DNA of 64,000 bases from DAOUJI01 sp034422875. Its GTDB lineage: Bacteria; Chloroflexota; Dehalococcoidia; Lucifugimonadales; JAGWBF01. The notes below the pieces were generated by a model that had not been told where the DNA came from, searched no databases, and worked only from the letters and a program-made list of their open reading frames with translations. The translations under genes were made by a program, and so were the position numbers. The stretch is from the NCBI GenBank assembly GCA_034422875.1, contig DAOUJI010000031.1, positions 37,942 through 101,941 of the forward strand, given 5' to 3'. This document shows positions 17,121 through 27,140 of the stretch, in pieces (the first letter of the stretch is position 1; the number at the start of each line of letters is the position of its first letter).

Positions 17121-19574
17121 CTATGAAGCGTCGTTTTTTTGGATATACGCATAGAATTCGGAACTCCACCATTCGTTGTCAAGACGCCTGTCCAGGAAGT
17201 AGCCCAGGGCGTCGTCCCAAGCCTCCAGGTCCGTCACCACGTCCTTGAAATAGGAGAAGTCCTCCTTCAGTTCATGCCCAATGTTCTCTTCCTTTCTGGC
17301 CTCGCCGGCCCTGCGATAGCTGTTTTCCGGGAACCACAGGAGGTTCTTCAACCGGTCGGAACGTTGGAAGTCCGACAAGTGTTTCCCGTCCCGGCCTGAA
17401 TGATTGTCGTTAAGGACGATGGCCTGAGCGGCGGGCGGCCCGTCCAGAGCGTTGCAGTAGCTCTGATAGCCGTCTTCTGACTCCGTCTTGTAGCACTTGA
17501 AGACCGCGCTCCCGTTCTTCTGCTCCCACCGCACATACCAGTTCATGGGATACCAGACCTCGTAGTCGATTTCCACAGCTTCTCGAGGGGCCTGGTCCGT
17601 GAGGACTCCCTCGTTAAGCGAATCAACAGCGGACACAATGTCGGCGCTCCCCTGCGCATACACCAGCAATTCAATGGGATCGTCATCGTAGCTGTAGCTC
17701 GCCCTGAAAGAGACAAAGACGCTGAACCCCAGCAACAGGGCTGCCACACCCAGCCCCGCGGCGGCGGCGCTCAGCTTAATGGGAGTACTGGCCAGCACGT
17801 ACAGCAGACCCGCTATCATGCCGCAGACTACGCCCAGAAGCCCCCATTGCTGCCATGACGTCAGGTCCCCGGTCCCGGTGTATTTCTGGAGCAGGTATAC
17901 CCCGGACAGGAGAATGAGCGGCGCAAGGGCCATGGGTGTTAAGGCCGCCCCTCCTAGCGCCTTGCTCCACCGTATATTGTCGATCAGGCGGCCCAGGAAC
18001 ATGCCCGCCAGGAAGATGAAGGGAACCGCCATGTTCACAAGAAGCCAGGGCATCTTCTCTGACGCCACTGTGTAGGCCAGCAGCGTCGCCAGAGCCCAGA
18101 ACCCCAGGACCGCTCCGAAGAGGTTACCCCTTTTAATGAAGTAGATGACAGCGATCCCGCCGAATATCAGAGGTAAAAACTCGTATATCGAACCTATCAT
18201 GAAATGGTAGAACCAGGGCTGGCCGCCCCGGGCCACGTCCTGCTGCTCCACCCAGTATCCCAAGCCCTGCCAGGAGCCCGTATACAGGCCGCCGAACCTG
18301 TTGCACAGGCTATGGAAGGCGCTTCCGACTTCTGTGGGACAGAAGCCATGACTCTGAGTAAAGAAACCGAATACGCTGGTGTAGAAGAAGGTCCACACCA
18401 GATAGAAGATTCCGGCGCTTATCAGCCAGACCCTCCACGCCCACGCCAGACCGATGACCACGGACACCAGGAGAGCGGTGAACAGCACAATGAAGGTGAC
18501 CAGGTAGTCCCGCCCGATCACCCCCGTGGGGAAGGCAAGGAACAAATAGACCAGTGTGACGGCGACGGTGAGCGGGACCGTCAGCTGCGCCAGCTGTCTT
18601 CCGGTGCGAGTGAAGGCAGTCGCCCCAAGGGGGACAAGGAAGAGGGCCGCAGCCGCCACGGCATTGGCGGCCACTGGAATGGGAATAATTGGGAAGTTGA
18701 TGAAGGGCGGCTGCCAGACGGGAAGCCCTACCTCGGTCACGCCGTCACTCACCAGGTTGACGCTGCTCAATGCATGTAACGGGATAGCCGCGAGGGCGGA
18801 CCACTGAGGCAGAGTCAGAGTGATCATGAAAAGCAGGAACACTGGAGCGCGGCTGAGATCCTGCAACCGTATCTTCTTAGACGCCCATGCGACCAGCTCC
18901 GGCAGGGACATCAGGAACAAGGCGGCCCCGAATATTCCCACGACGATGTAGCTGGTCTCCTTGCTGGCGAATATCAGCGCCAGCAGGGCCGAGGCTACAT
19001 ACAGATACCGGTTTTTTCCCTCATCCAGATATTTCCACATCATCAGGAGAAGGGCCGAGGCAAAAAAGGCTATGAGTATGTCGTTGCGTCCGAACCTGCT
19101 GAAATACATCAGGCTGGGGGACAGCGCCAGCAGCACGGAAGTGACCAGAGCTCCGGCCCTGCCCATATAGTGGCGGAAGAAATAGGGCAGCATTGCAAGG
19201 CCCGCTCCAAACAGCACGTAACCGAGCCGGGACGTGAAGTCGGAGTCGCCGAATATCTTGAAGATGAAGGCGACCATGTGCACCTGGAAAGGGCCGTGCA
19301 TCCAGGGGCTGTGCGAGTACCCTTCGCCCTGCGCCATGCGCCAGGAATAATGGACGTGGAGGCTTTCGTCGTAGTGCATGGTGCGGCCGTCCAGGTCCCA
19401 TAGCCTGAGCCCAAGCGCCACCGCCGTAATTAGAAGGAAAAGCGCAAGCTCCCACCCCAAGCGGGGCTTTAGGTCTTCCCACGCGCGGTGCACGAGGGAG
19501 GGTTTGGACTCCGGCGCTTCCGAAGTGATGTTATCCTGATCGACCATTTTCCCGGTGAATAACCTCTGACTCAA
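17121..19574 (-). CDS. Agl23-like membrane glycosyltransferase-fold protein (TIGR03663 type)
   Basis: An 817-residue polytopic membrane protein. The first luminal loop holds DGRTMHYDESLHVHYSW with the paired acidic residues typical of GT39/GT-C glycosyltransferases, followed by about a dozen hydrophobic helices and a soluble C-terminal third (from about 640). It matches the Agl23 family, linked in archaea to lipid-linked sugar handling for glycosylation. It overlaps the 3' end of the YYY gene; an ATG at 19547 is an alternative start. It likely acts with that neighbour on polyprenyl-phosphate sugars in the membrane. Confidence 0.8.
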   Translation of the reverse strand: MSQRLFTGKMVDQDNITSEAPESKPSLVHRAWEDLKPRLGWELALFLLITAVALGLRLWDLDGRTMHYDESLHVHYSWRMAQGEGYSHSPWMHGPFQVHMVAFIFKIFGDSDFTSRLGYVLFGAGLAMLPYFFRHYMGRAGALVTSVLLALSPSLMYFSRFGRNDILIAFFASALLLMMWKYLDEGKNRYLYVASALLALIFASKETSYIVVGIFGAALFLMSLPELVAWASKKIRLQDLSRAPVFLLFMITLTLPQWSALAAIPLHALSSVNLVSDGVTEVGLPVWQPPFINFPIIPIPVAANAVAAAALFLVPLGATAFTRTGRQLAQLTVPLTVAVTLVYLFLAFPTGVIGRDYLVTFIVLFTALLVSVVIGLAWAWRVWLISAGIFYLVWTFFYTSVFGFFTQSHGFCPTEVGSAFHSLCNRFGGLYTGSWQGLGYWVEQQDVARGGQPWFYHFMIGSIYEFLPLIFGGIAVIYFIKRGNLFGAVLGFWALATLLAYTVASEKMPWLLVNMAVPFIFLAGMFLGRLIDNIRWSKALGGAALTPMALAPLILLSGVYLLQKYTGTGDLTSWQQWGLLGVVCGMIAGLLYVLASTPIKLSAAAAGLGVAALLLGFSVFVSFRASYSYDDDPIELLVYAQGSADIVSAVDSLNEGVLTDQAPREAVEIDYEVWYPMNWYVRWEQKNGSAVFKCYKTESEDGYQSYCNALDGPPAAQAIVLNDNHSGRDGKHLSDFQRSDRLKNLLWFPENSYRRAGEARKEENIGHELKEDFSYFKDVVTDLEAWDDALGYFLDRRLDNEWWSSEFYAYIQKNDAS

Positions 19575-21975
19575 AAGGCATTCGCTCGTATATCACTACG
19601 CCGCCCCACTGTCCTGCGGGTTTCAAGAATGAACCGAATTCGCCTAATTCCAGCGGACCGTATTTCGACCGCTCCCTTGGCCCGGCGTACACGTACCGTA
19701 CATCGTAAGCTTCCAGCAACTGGCGGACCCGCACAGAATCCTGGCTGGTGTAAATCTCTTCCACCAGTTTCTCCCGCTCGCCCAATATATCCAGGTGTCC
19801 CCTCCATTGGCGTTGGTGTCCCGGCCAGTTCAATAGAGTGGCCAGTCCAGTGGACGCAGCCACCCTACCGTGGTCCGTATAACTGCCTCCAACAGCCTCT
19901 ACTATCCGGCCTCTCGGCGCTTCATCCCTCAGCCAAAGGATTGCCGAATACTCGTCAGGGCTGGAGCGCTTCAGGTAGTCCAGGCCGTCCAAAGAGCCTC
20001 CGCCACCGCGTATGTACACGTCCCTGGCCGAGGCCACGGGGAAGTATAACGCTCCAAGAATCAAGACTGCCACTATGCCCAACCACGCAACTCGGACCAT
20101 ATTCGTAGATCGGGGAGACATAACGCTTGTAGAGGGCGGGACCGGTTGTTCCTCGTTTGTGTCGTCCGATTCATCCTGGGCGTCGCCCGTCCGGCGCCAT
20201 ACGTAGTACAGGCCAACGGCCGACACGACGCCCAGCAGTATCCACGCCTGGTAGTACAGTTTGAAGATGGTGTTCATACGGGTGCCGAACAGGTCCGACA
20301 GGTAGAAGAGTTCGGACCCCATGAGCAAGTAGAAAGCCAGCGCCGCCAGGACGAGCAAATAGGAAACTGCCGGGTTGGCGCCGGTGCGTTCCCTCAGGGC
20401 GAGGGTGTAGAGCGCCGCTCCGACGATGACCATCGCCGGAATCAGGCGGGCAAACCTGACGGCTATGTCGCCCAAAGCATCCCCAACGCCGCCGTCGAAG
20501 GGACTAACCGCCAGCTTTGTTGCCACCCAAAGCACGAAGGGCAGAATCGCTATAGCCGTGACCCAACCCAGCAGGCTGGGGTTCCTCCCGGCAATCCCAG
20601 GGGTCCGCAGAGCCTGCTTTATCATGAACCCGCCAACGATAGCCAGAGGAAGCCCCCATATCATTACGAAGTGGATGGGCCGCGTGCTCATTGCATCCTT
20701 AACGGGGAGTATGCCCGACGCCTGGCTGCTCAAATCAGCATAAAAGGGCAAATAGGCGATAACAGCGATAGCCAGTACGGGAACCAGCCACCCAAGCATA
20801 GGCGCCAACGCCCGCACACTGATTCCTCGGCTCCCGACGGCCTTGGCGGCCACCGCGATCGCCAATAACGCAGCCATGACCGGGAAGTCCCAGATGTTTA
20901 TGAAAGCCAGCCCGCCCATGAGCAGCCCTATAGCGATTCCCTCCCACGGGTGGGCCAGCAACCTCCTGAAATCCACGTCTTCTCTGGACAGGAACAGATT
21001 GAGAATCAGTGCCAGGCTAAGCGCTATGAACGGCAGCGAGTTGACATGGGCGTGCAAGTCGCCCAGCAAGAAACTGAAGAACGGGACCTCGGTAATGGTG
21101 TAGTCCAGGCTTACGCCCTCAACCACGGTGTCGATTATCCTGGACGAACGCCACCACCAGAAGTAGCTGTCCGGGAAGAAACCTCGGGTCGCGGTGGTGT
21201 TTTCGTCCAGGCCTTTTATGCCCAGCCAGTCCCAGAACCCAGGTCCGCCAAGGCCGACGGCATTGACAAGCTCCGCCACTCCCTCCAGGTTTCCCACAAC
21301 CAATATGAACAGGGGAGCTGCAAAGGCGAATGGGATGGCCAGTTTGATGCCGGCTCCCATAATGCGGACCAAGTTCAAAGCCAGGCAAAAGGCTCCCCCC
21401 GCAGCCAGCGCCGCTATCAGGGCTATGGAGAGGTTATAAGACACACTGGAGGGGATGGCCGTTAGCTTAGTCAGGAACGCCATCATGAAGTGGCCGAAAT
21501 AGTAGTAGCTGATGGAGTGACCGGACAGCCAGTGGTCTTCAGGCGGAAAGCTTTCGCTCTTGAGGATCGAATTGAGAAAGCCGAAGTCCATGGGCTGCTC
21601 GGTGTGGTTGATGGCCGGAGCAAAGGACGCCAACGCAACCCATATGATGAAGAACGCCAGGAAGACGGACTCCGCCGCGATGATGGCTGTCCGTTCCCGC
21701 TTCAAGAAGGCCAAGACATCCGGCCCGTTTCTCCAGAGAATCATGGCCGACGGCACAGCGAGGGCTGCCACAACCAACACTGCGGCCCACTGGAGGTTGG
21801 GGAGGACTCCCGCCAGTCCCAACGCCCAGAACAGATAGGACGCAAGAAGCAGGCCGATAACCTTGGAGAAGATGATGCCCCGGTCAGGCAAGGATCCAAG
21901 CAGCCGGTACGTCATCGGCAAGGTGACGATGCCGACCACCTCGATAGCGACAAGCCAGATTAGCGCTTGGTGCAA
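19531..21975 (-). CDS. YYY-motif membrane protein (DUF2298)
   Basis: An 814-residue multi-pass membrane protein with the eponymous YYY motif in GHSISYYYFGHFMMA at about 150-164 and an SYFWWWRSSR segment near 272. DUF2298 proteins are found in Chloroflexota and archaea and resemble GT-C glycosyltransferases. The C-terminal 150 residues form a soluble domain containing YTDHGRVAASTGL. The downstream Agl23-like gene overlaps its end, so the pair is cotranscribed. Precise substrate unknown; a role in surface glycan synthesis is inferred. Confidence 0.82.
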   Translation of the reverse strand: MHQALIWLVAIEVVGIVTLPMTYRLLGSLPDRGIIFSKVIGLLLASYLFWALGLAGVLPNLQWAAVLVVAALAVPSAMILWRNGPDVLAFLKRERTAIIAAESVFLAFFIIWVALASFAPAINHTEQPMDFGFLNSILKSESFPPEDHWLSGHSISYYYFGHFMMAFLTKLTAIPSSVSYNLSIALIAALAAGGAFCLALNLVRIMGAGIKLAIPFAFAAPLFILVVGNLEGVAELVNAVGLGGPGFWDWLGIKGLDENTTATRGFFPDSYFWWWRSSRIIDTVVEGVSLDYTITEVPFFSFLLGDLHAHVNSLPFIALSLALILNLFLSREDVDFRRLLAHPWEGIAIGLLMGGLAFINIWDFPVMAALLAIAVAAKAVGSRGISVRALAPMLGWLVPVLAIAVIAYLPFYADLSSQASGILPVKDAMSTRPIHFVMIWGLPLAIVGGFMIKQALRTPGIAGRNPSLLGWVTAIAILPFVLWVATKLAVSPFDGGVGDALGDIAVRFARLIPAMVIVGAALYTLALRERTGANPAVSYLLVLAALAFYLLMGSELFYLSDLFGTRMNTIFKLYYQAWILLGVVSAVGLYYVWRRTGDAQDESDDTNEEQPVPPSTSVMSPRSTNMVRVAWLGIVAVLILGALYFPVASARDVYIRGGGGSLDGLDYLKRSSPDEYSAILWLRDEAPRGRIVEAVGGSYTDHGRVAASTGLATLLNWPGHQRQWRGHLDILGEREKLVEEIYTSQDSVRVRQLLEAYDVRYVYAGPRERSKYGPLELGEFGSFLKPAGQWGGVVIYERMPFESEVIHRENGRSG

Positions 21976-22052
21976 TTCAATCCGGTTTGGCTATTCGTTG
22001 ATATGATGATGGGCCTCGGTCGAAAGAACGGCTTCTCATCGTCGCCGGAGCG

Positions 22053-23012
22053 TCAGTCAGAAGCCGGTTCCAATATTGCGTCTACAAACTCTTCGGGGTC
22101 GAACACGGCCATATCTTCCAGTTTTTCCCCTGTCCCAATGAACAGAATGGGCAGGCCCAGGCTCTCTCTTACCGCCAGTACTATGCCGCCCTTGGCGGTT
22201 CCGTCAAGCTTGGCCAGAAACACGCCGGTGCAACCCACAGCCTCGGTGAAGGACTTGGCCTGGGCAAGCCCGTTATGGCCGGTGGTTGCGTCTAGAATCA
22301 GCAGGACCTGGTGGGGAGCTGCGGAGTCCAGCCGCCCGATCACCCTCACTATCTTCTTGAGCTCTTCCATCAGGTTGGACTTTGTGTGGAGGCGCCCAGC
22401 CGTGTCGATAATGAGCACGTCGGCTTTCCGCGCTCTGGCCGCCTGGAACGCGTCGAAGGCCACTGCTCCGGGGTCCGCCCCCTGCCGATGGCTGATGACG
22501 TCAACGCCGACACGTTGTCCCAGAGCCTGGAGTTGCTCTATAGCCGCGGCGCGGAAGGTGTCTCCTGCTCCGAGCAGCACCCGTTTTCCGGATTCCTGAA
22601 AGTGGTGTGCCAGCTTGGCTATGCTGGTGGTCTTGCCGGCCCCGTTGACCCCCACTACCAAAACCACGAGGGGTGTTTCCGAAAGCTCGGCATCGGCATC
22701 GAAGTCCGATGGAGAATCGCTCTTCAGTCCGGCCAGCAGTTCCAGCTTCAATGCGTCGAACACCTGTTGGGGGTCGTTGTATCTCATGTCGGTGGTGACG
22801 GTCCGGAGACGGCCCACCAGTTCGAGAGACGTCTCTACACCCACGTCCGCCGAAATCAGGACTTCTTCCAGTTCCTCCCATACGCTGTCGTCGAGTTGGG
22901 ATGACCGGAGGACTCCCATGATTTTCCCGAACCACGTGTCCCTGGACTTGCGTACGCCCTGCTGGGTGCGCTCTTTCGTTTCGTTGGGGTCTCTTCTCAG
23001 GAAACGGAGCAT
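22053..23012 (-). CDS. ftsY: Signal recognition particle receptor FtsY
   Basis: The 319-residue SRP receptor GTPase that docks ribosome-SRP complexes at the membrane. The NG domain shows G1 GVNGAGKTTS (121-130), DTFRAAAIEQL, G3 DTAGR near 203, and the TKLDGTAKGG G4/closing motif near 269-279. The acidic A domain of larger FtsY proteins is missing, giving a compact form. It begins 15 nt after rnc. Confidence 0.95.
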   Translation of the reverse strand: MLRFLRRDPNETKERTQQGVRKSRDTWFGKIMGVLRSSQLDDSVWEELEEVLISADVGVETSLELVGRLRTVTTDMRYNDPQQVFDALKLELLAGLKSDSPSDFDADAELSETPLVVLVVGVNGAGKTTSIAKLAHHFQESGKRVLLGAGDTFRAAAIEQLQALGQRVGVDVISHRQGADPGAVAFDAFQAARARKADVLIIDTAGRLHTKSNLMEELKKIVRVIGRLDSAAPHQVLLILDATTGHNGLAQAKSFTEAVGCTGVFLAKLDGTAKGGIVLAVRESLGLPILFIGTGEKLEDMAVFDPEEFVDAILEPASD

Positions 23013-23027
23013 GACGTTTCGGCGCTC

Positions 23028-23750
23028 CTACGTGGGAGAGGACTTGAAATGTTTGAACCCGTTCTCCGCAGCCAGCTTCTCGGCGTCGGACTTGCGCCTG
23101 CCGTGTCCCTTGCCCACAACCTCTCCGTCTACCGTGACCTCCACGTTGAAGAGCTTTTCATGGTCTGGGCCTTGGACGTCGACTAACCTGTATCTGGGTG
23201 AACTCATCCCATGCCGCTGCACCAATTCCTGGAGTCTGGACTTGGGGTCCTCCGGCACGGCTCCACCAGCCAGAAGAGCTTCAAACTCATCCTCTATGGA
23301 GGAGAGAACGAACCGCTTGGCCGCTTCGTGGCCGCCGTCGAGAAAGACGGCTCCGACCACGGCTTCGAAGGCCGCAGCCAGGTTTGACTCACGCTCCCGT
23401 CCTCCAGTGGACTCCTCTCCCCTGCCCAACTTCAACGACTGCCCCAGGTCCATCTTTCGGGCGACCTTTGCCAGCGACGTTCCGCGCACCAGAGCTGAGC
23501 GCAACTTGGTCAACTCGCCTTCAGGCAAGTCGGGCCTCTGATGGTAAAGTTCGGCGGTGACAATGAGGTTCAACTCGGAATCACCCAGGAACTCCAGCCG
23601 TTCGTAGGAATCCCGAGAGCTCTTAGCCGCCCGGTCTTCGTTGACATAGGAAGGATGCACCAGGGCTTGTTCCAGCAGAGCCGGGTCTTTGAACCGCAGC
23701 CCCAGCTTCGTCTCCAACAATGTACGCTTAAAGGGCCAACCTTTGGGCAA
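23028..23750 (-). CDS. rnc: Ribonuclease III
   Basis: A 240-residue endonuclease for double-stranded RNA (rRNA and mRNA processing). The RNase III signature ERLEFLGDSELN is at 50-61 with metal ligands E53 and D57; a second acidic pair lies in FEAVVGAVFLDGG. The C-terminal dsRNA-binding domain (about 165-235) contains GKGHGRRKSDAEKLAAENG. Full length, upstream of ftsY as is common. Confidence 0.95.
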   Translation of the reverse strand: MPKGWPFKRTLLETKLGLRFKDPALLEQALVHPSYVNEDRAAKSSRDSYERLEFLGDSELNLIVTAELYHQRPDLPEGELTKLRSALVRGTSLAKVARKMDLGQSLKLGRGEESTGGRERESNLAAAFEAVVGAVFLDGGHEAAKRFVLSSIEDEFEALLAGGAVPEDPKSRLQELVQRHGMSSPRYRLVDVQGPDHEKLFNVEVTVDGEVVGKGHGRRKSDAEKLAAENGFKHFKSSPT

Positions 23751-23906
23751 GCGTTACCTCCGAAGAGAATCCTCTGGCGACCGATATCGCAAGGGTGAGC
23801 AATTGCATATGAGTTTGGGGCTAGCGGCCCTCGCCGTGGATTCTATCACCCGTGCCTTGAATAGCAAAGAAAGGGCTCCGGTGCGTCTCGGCTATCCAAA
23901 GGCGAC

Positions 23907-24521
23907 TCACGAACTCGTCGCGGCCAGCATCTCCTCGGTGATTTCGGCCAGCTTTTCCTCGTTCAGCGGACCTTGCCACAGTCTGTACAGGTCGCCGTCG
24001 GCCGTGATGAACGCCGTGGCGGGTATGCCCAATACTCTGTACTTCTTGACTATGTCCGCGTCATCGGTGTATCCCGCCGGGAAGGTGATTCCCAGTTCTT
24101 CCAATAGGGCTCTCCCGTCGTCCCTGGCGCCGAGACCGAACACACCTCCGACGTCGAGGCCGAACATATTAATCTGGTCATTGTGAGTGTCGTAGAAGGC
24201 CTGAAAGTCCGGAAGTTCCGCCCTGCAGGGGGGACACAGGCCGCCCCAGAAATTAAGCGCCAGGGGTTTCCCCTGAAGGTCGCTCAGTTGCAGCATTTCC
24301 CCGCCCAGAACATCCGAACCCTGGTATGCGTTCAAGGTGAAGTCCGGGGCCGGTTTCAAGTCGAGAGCGTTATCCTCGACCTCCGTGGTAAAGGTTGGCG
24401 TCGCGTCCCCTCCGCCTGAGCCGCCGCAGGCCCCGGCGACCGACATCAGCGCCATAGCCGCAGCAAAGGCTAGAACCCATGCCAATGTTGGAAAACGTAA
24501 GCGGAGGCTCGACTTTGACAT
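23907..24521 (-). CDS. TlpA-like thioredoxin-fold lipoprotein
   Basis: A 204-residue secreted disulfide reductase or oxidase. The N-terminus has a membrane stretch (13-29) ending in a lipobox (SVAGAC, acylated C32), followed by a flexible linker. The thioredoxin fold shows NFWGGLCPPCR with the redox pair C96 and C99, and the cis-Pro GIPATAF near 166-172. It would act on the outer face of the membrane, for example in cytochrome maturation or thiol reduction. Monocistronic-looking; no cyt c genes are adjacent. Confidence 0.88.
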   Translation of the reverse strand: MSKSSLRLRFPTLAWVLAFAAAMALMSVAGACGGSGGGDATPTFTTEVEDNALDLKPAPDFTLNAYQGSDVLGGEMLQLSDLQGKPLALNFWGGLCPPCRAELPDFQAFYDTHNDQINMFGLDVGGVFGLGARDDGRALLEELGITFPAGYTDDADIVKKYRVLGIPATAFITADGDLYRLWQGPLNEEKLAEITEEMLAATSS

Positions 24522-24603
24522 ATGCGAGAAGACTTCCTTCCTGATGGACTATACGTTCCTGGGTGGATCGACCCTGCGAGAGGCGATGTGTTCCCTACTA
24601 TTT

Positions 24604-26013
24604 TTACGCCTTTGGGACGCCGACGGTTCCATCCGCTCCAGTGGGAATCTGTGAGACCATCTCGAAGTATCTTACCAAAGCCCTCATGCCCCCTGAAGCC
24701 TGGCCCCAGTCGAAATATTCGTTGGGGCCGTGATAACTGTGCTCTGGAAGGCTGAGACCTATGAAGGTTATGGGGGCGTCCAAAAGTTCCTGCATGGTCA
24801 CCACAGCTCCGATGGACCCTCCCTCTCGAATGAAGGCCGGACTCTTGCCGAAACCGTGCCTGATAGCCTCCCGAGCGGCGTCGGAATAAGGCCCTTGGAA
24901 CTGGCCCAGATAGGGCTTTAGGGAGCCGGCGTCCTCCACTTTCACGTCGGGGTTGAGTTCTCCCACACGGCGAGTCAGCAGCTCCATTACTTCAGCAGGG
25001 TCCTGGTTAGGCACCAGCCTCATGCTGACCTTGGCCTCGGCCCTTGGCGGCACTACGGTCTTGATGCCCGGCCCGGTATAGCCGCCCGCGATGCCGTGGA
25101 CCTCGAACGTCGGTTCGCACCAGATTCTCTTCACCACGTCGGCAGTGTCCCGGGTCCGCATAGTGGTCAGCCCATGGGCGCCGGTGAACTTGTCCAGATC
25201 GAAACCGGACGCCAGGAAATTCTCAAGCTCATCGTCGGCGACGGGTTCCACTGCTCCATAGAACCCCGGAATCGACACCGCGCCGGTCCCGGCGTCGTAA
25301 AGCTCCGCTATGAGCTTACATAACTCACCCAATGGGTTCCGTGCGGCTCCGCCTGTGAGACCCGAGTGAGCGTCCTTTTCTGCAGTCTCCAGAAGCAGCC
25401 GCGCTCCCTGCATTCCCCGCAGCCCGTATGGAATGGCCGGCACATCCCTCGACAACCAGACTGTATCGGACACCAGGACAGAGTCGGTGTTCAGGAGTTC
25501 ACGGTTCGACTGGATGAAGTGAGCGAAGTTTGGGCTGCCCACTTCCTCCTCAAGCTCCCACACAAACTGGATATTTAGAGGAAGTCCTTGCTGCCGGGCA
25601 AACCTGGCCGCAAACAATGCAGTCAGGGCGGGTCCCTTGTCGTCGGTGCACCCACGTCCCAGGTACCGGTCTTCTTCGATGGCAAACGTGAACGGGTCTC
25701 GGACCCATTCGGGCTCCTGGGCAGGCTGGACATCGATGTGGTTGTAGATGGTGAGGGTTGGATGAGAAGCCGAAGAGTCCATCTTTCCCCAGACCACAGG
25801 GTGGCCCTGAGTTTCCACTATCTGGGCGTCAGCTCCAAAGGAATGGAGGACTTGGGCTGCTGCCTCGGCGCCCCGTCTTACCTCACCGGCCCGCTCCGGG
25901 TCGGAGGAGATAGTAGGTATCTGGACGAGGTCCGCCAGGACGGTCTCGAACTCCCCTTTTACGTCTGATATATAGCTTTCCAAGTCTCGCGCGGGACTTG
26001 TGGAGCTGGTCAT
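24604..26013 (-). CDS. M20-family metallopeptidase (dipeptidase-like)
   Basis: A 469-residue cytoplasmic zinc peptidase. The metal site is visible as NHIDVQP (His-x-Asp), GRGCTDDKG (bridging Asp), ELEEEVGS (catalytic Glu pair), VLVSD, and a C-terminal His in LPEHSYHGPNEY. The inserted dimerisation lid lies at about 190-330. The overall pattern is that of M20 dipeptidases hydrolysing small peptides. Divergent from the alpha/beta hydrolase gene at 26157. Confidence 0.88.
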   Translation of the reverse strand: MTSSTSPARDLESYISDVKGEFETVLADLVQIPTISSDPERAGEVRRGAEAAAQVLHSFGADAQIVETQGHPVVWGKMDSSASHPTLTIYNHIDVQPAQEPEWVRDPFTFAIEEDRYLGRGCTDDKGPALTALFAARFARQQGLPLNIQFVWELEEEVGSPNFAHFIQSNRELLNTDSVLVSDTVWLSRDVPAIPYGLRGMQGARLLLETAEKDAHSGLTGGAARNPLGELCKLIAELYDAGTGAVSIPGFYGAVEPVADDELENFLASGFDLDKFTGAHGLTTMRTRDTADVVKRIWCEPTFEVHGIAGGYTGPGIKTVVPPRAEAKVSMRLVPNQDPAEVMELLTRRVGELNPDVKVEDAGSLKPYLGQFQGPYSDAAREAIRHGFGKSPAFIREGGSIGAVVTMQELLDAPITFIGLSLPEHSYHGPNEYFDWGQASGGMRALVRYFEMVSQIPTGADGTVGVPKA

Positions 26014-26156
26014 GTCATCCCTCCCCCAATAGATGGAAATCGTAGCCTATCAGAGGGCAGTCCAGGTGTCCAGAAACAATGTCAGACTGGTTTGACTCCA
26101 AAATCAGCCCGTTGGTACACTTCCGACACACGTCGCCGCAACTTACCGGGAGGGCC

Positions 26157-27080
26157 ATGAGACCGGGGTTGTTGAAAGCCGTCAAAATAGGGTTGCCCAT
26201 CGTCGTAGTTTTGCTGGTCGTCATCTACGGGCTGGTCTCCTACATGATTGTCTCGGGGATAGCAAACGTCGACCGCACCGAACAGGAAGACCATCCCAAC
26301 AACTACGACTTGCCTTACGAGGACGTGGACTTCCTCTCCCGTGACGGAGAAGTGAACCTGAGCGGCTGGCACGTCTATGACCCTTCAACCGAAAAACAGC
26401 CGACGCTCATAATAGTCCACGGGGTCAACAGCAATAGGGCCGGGGGGAATAGAGTGGCGCTGGCGGGACTGCTGTTCGCCAGAGGGTACGACAGCCTTAT
26501 GTTCGACTTGAGGGCTCACGGTCTTTCCGAAGGCGACAACTCCACCTATGGCCACGAAGAACGGTGGGACGTGTTGGGCGCATTCGACTATTTGATGGAC
26601 GTGGGGGTCGCGGAGAGACACATCGCAGTGCTGGGTGTGTCGATGGGCGCCGGGGCTTCGCTGATAGCGTTGGAGGAGGAACCGCGCATCAGGGCTCTGA
26701 TAGTGGACGGCCCCTACGCCAACGCATCGGAGCTTGTGAACAATGAAGCCGCTCGAAGGACTCCTCTTCCCAAATGGATTATGCCGATCTTCAACCCCAC
26801 GATAAACATAATGGGTGGCGGCATATATGGTGTTGACATCGGCGCTCTGAAACCCGAGGAGTCCGCGCGGAATATTCTGTACCCGATACTGGTTATACAT
26901 GGAGACGGAGACGAGCGCGTTCCCGTCGAGCACGGAATCAGAGTGCACCATAACGCCCACCCGGACAGCCAGATTTGGGTGGTGCGTGGGGTCGACCACG
27001 CGGCGGCTTTCGAGAACCACCCAGCGGAGTATGTGGACCGGGTGATTGCGTATCTCGAGTCCCGCTTGGGCCCACAATAA
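26157..27080 (+). CDS. Membrane-anchored alpha/beta hydrolase
   Basis: The ATG at 26157 is chosen because GGGAGGG lies 3-9 nt upstream; a 26-residue longer frame is open. The 307-residue product begins with one membrane helix (about 11-32), then an alpha/beta hydrolase fold: HGVNSNRAGG oxyanion region, nucleophile Ser in GVSMGAG, and the catalytic His in GVDHAAAFENHP near the end. Homologs are serine aminopeptidase- or BEM46-like. Substrate unknown. Confidence 0.85.
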   Translation: MRPGLLKAVKIGLPIVVVLLVVIYGLVSYMIVSGIANVDRTEQEDHPNNYDLPYEDVDFLSRDGEVNLSGWHVYDPSTEKQPTLIIVHGVNSNRAGGNRVALAGLLFARGYDSLMFDLRAHGLSEGDNSTYGHEERWDVLGAFDYLMDVGVAERHIAVLGVSMGAGASLIALEEEPRIRALIVDGPYANASELVNNEAARRTPLPKWIMPIFNPTINIMGGGIYGVDIGALKPEESARNILYPILVIHGDGDERVPVEHGIRVHHNAHPDSQIWVVRGVDHAAAFENHPAEYVDRVIAYLESRLGPQ

Positions 27081-27140
27081 AAGAGTACGCCTCAATAGAG
27101 ACGCACCCTTTAGCAGCGCCTTAACGTATATAGAGCGGGA

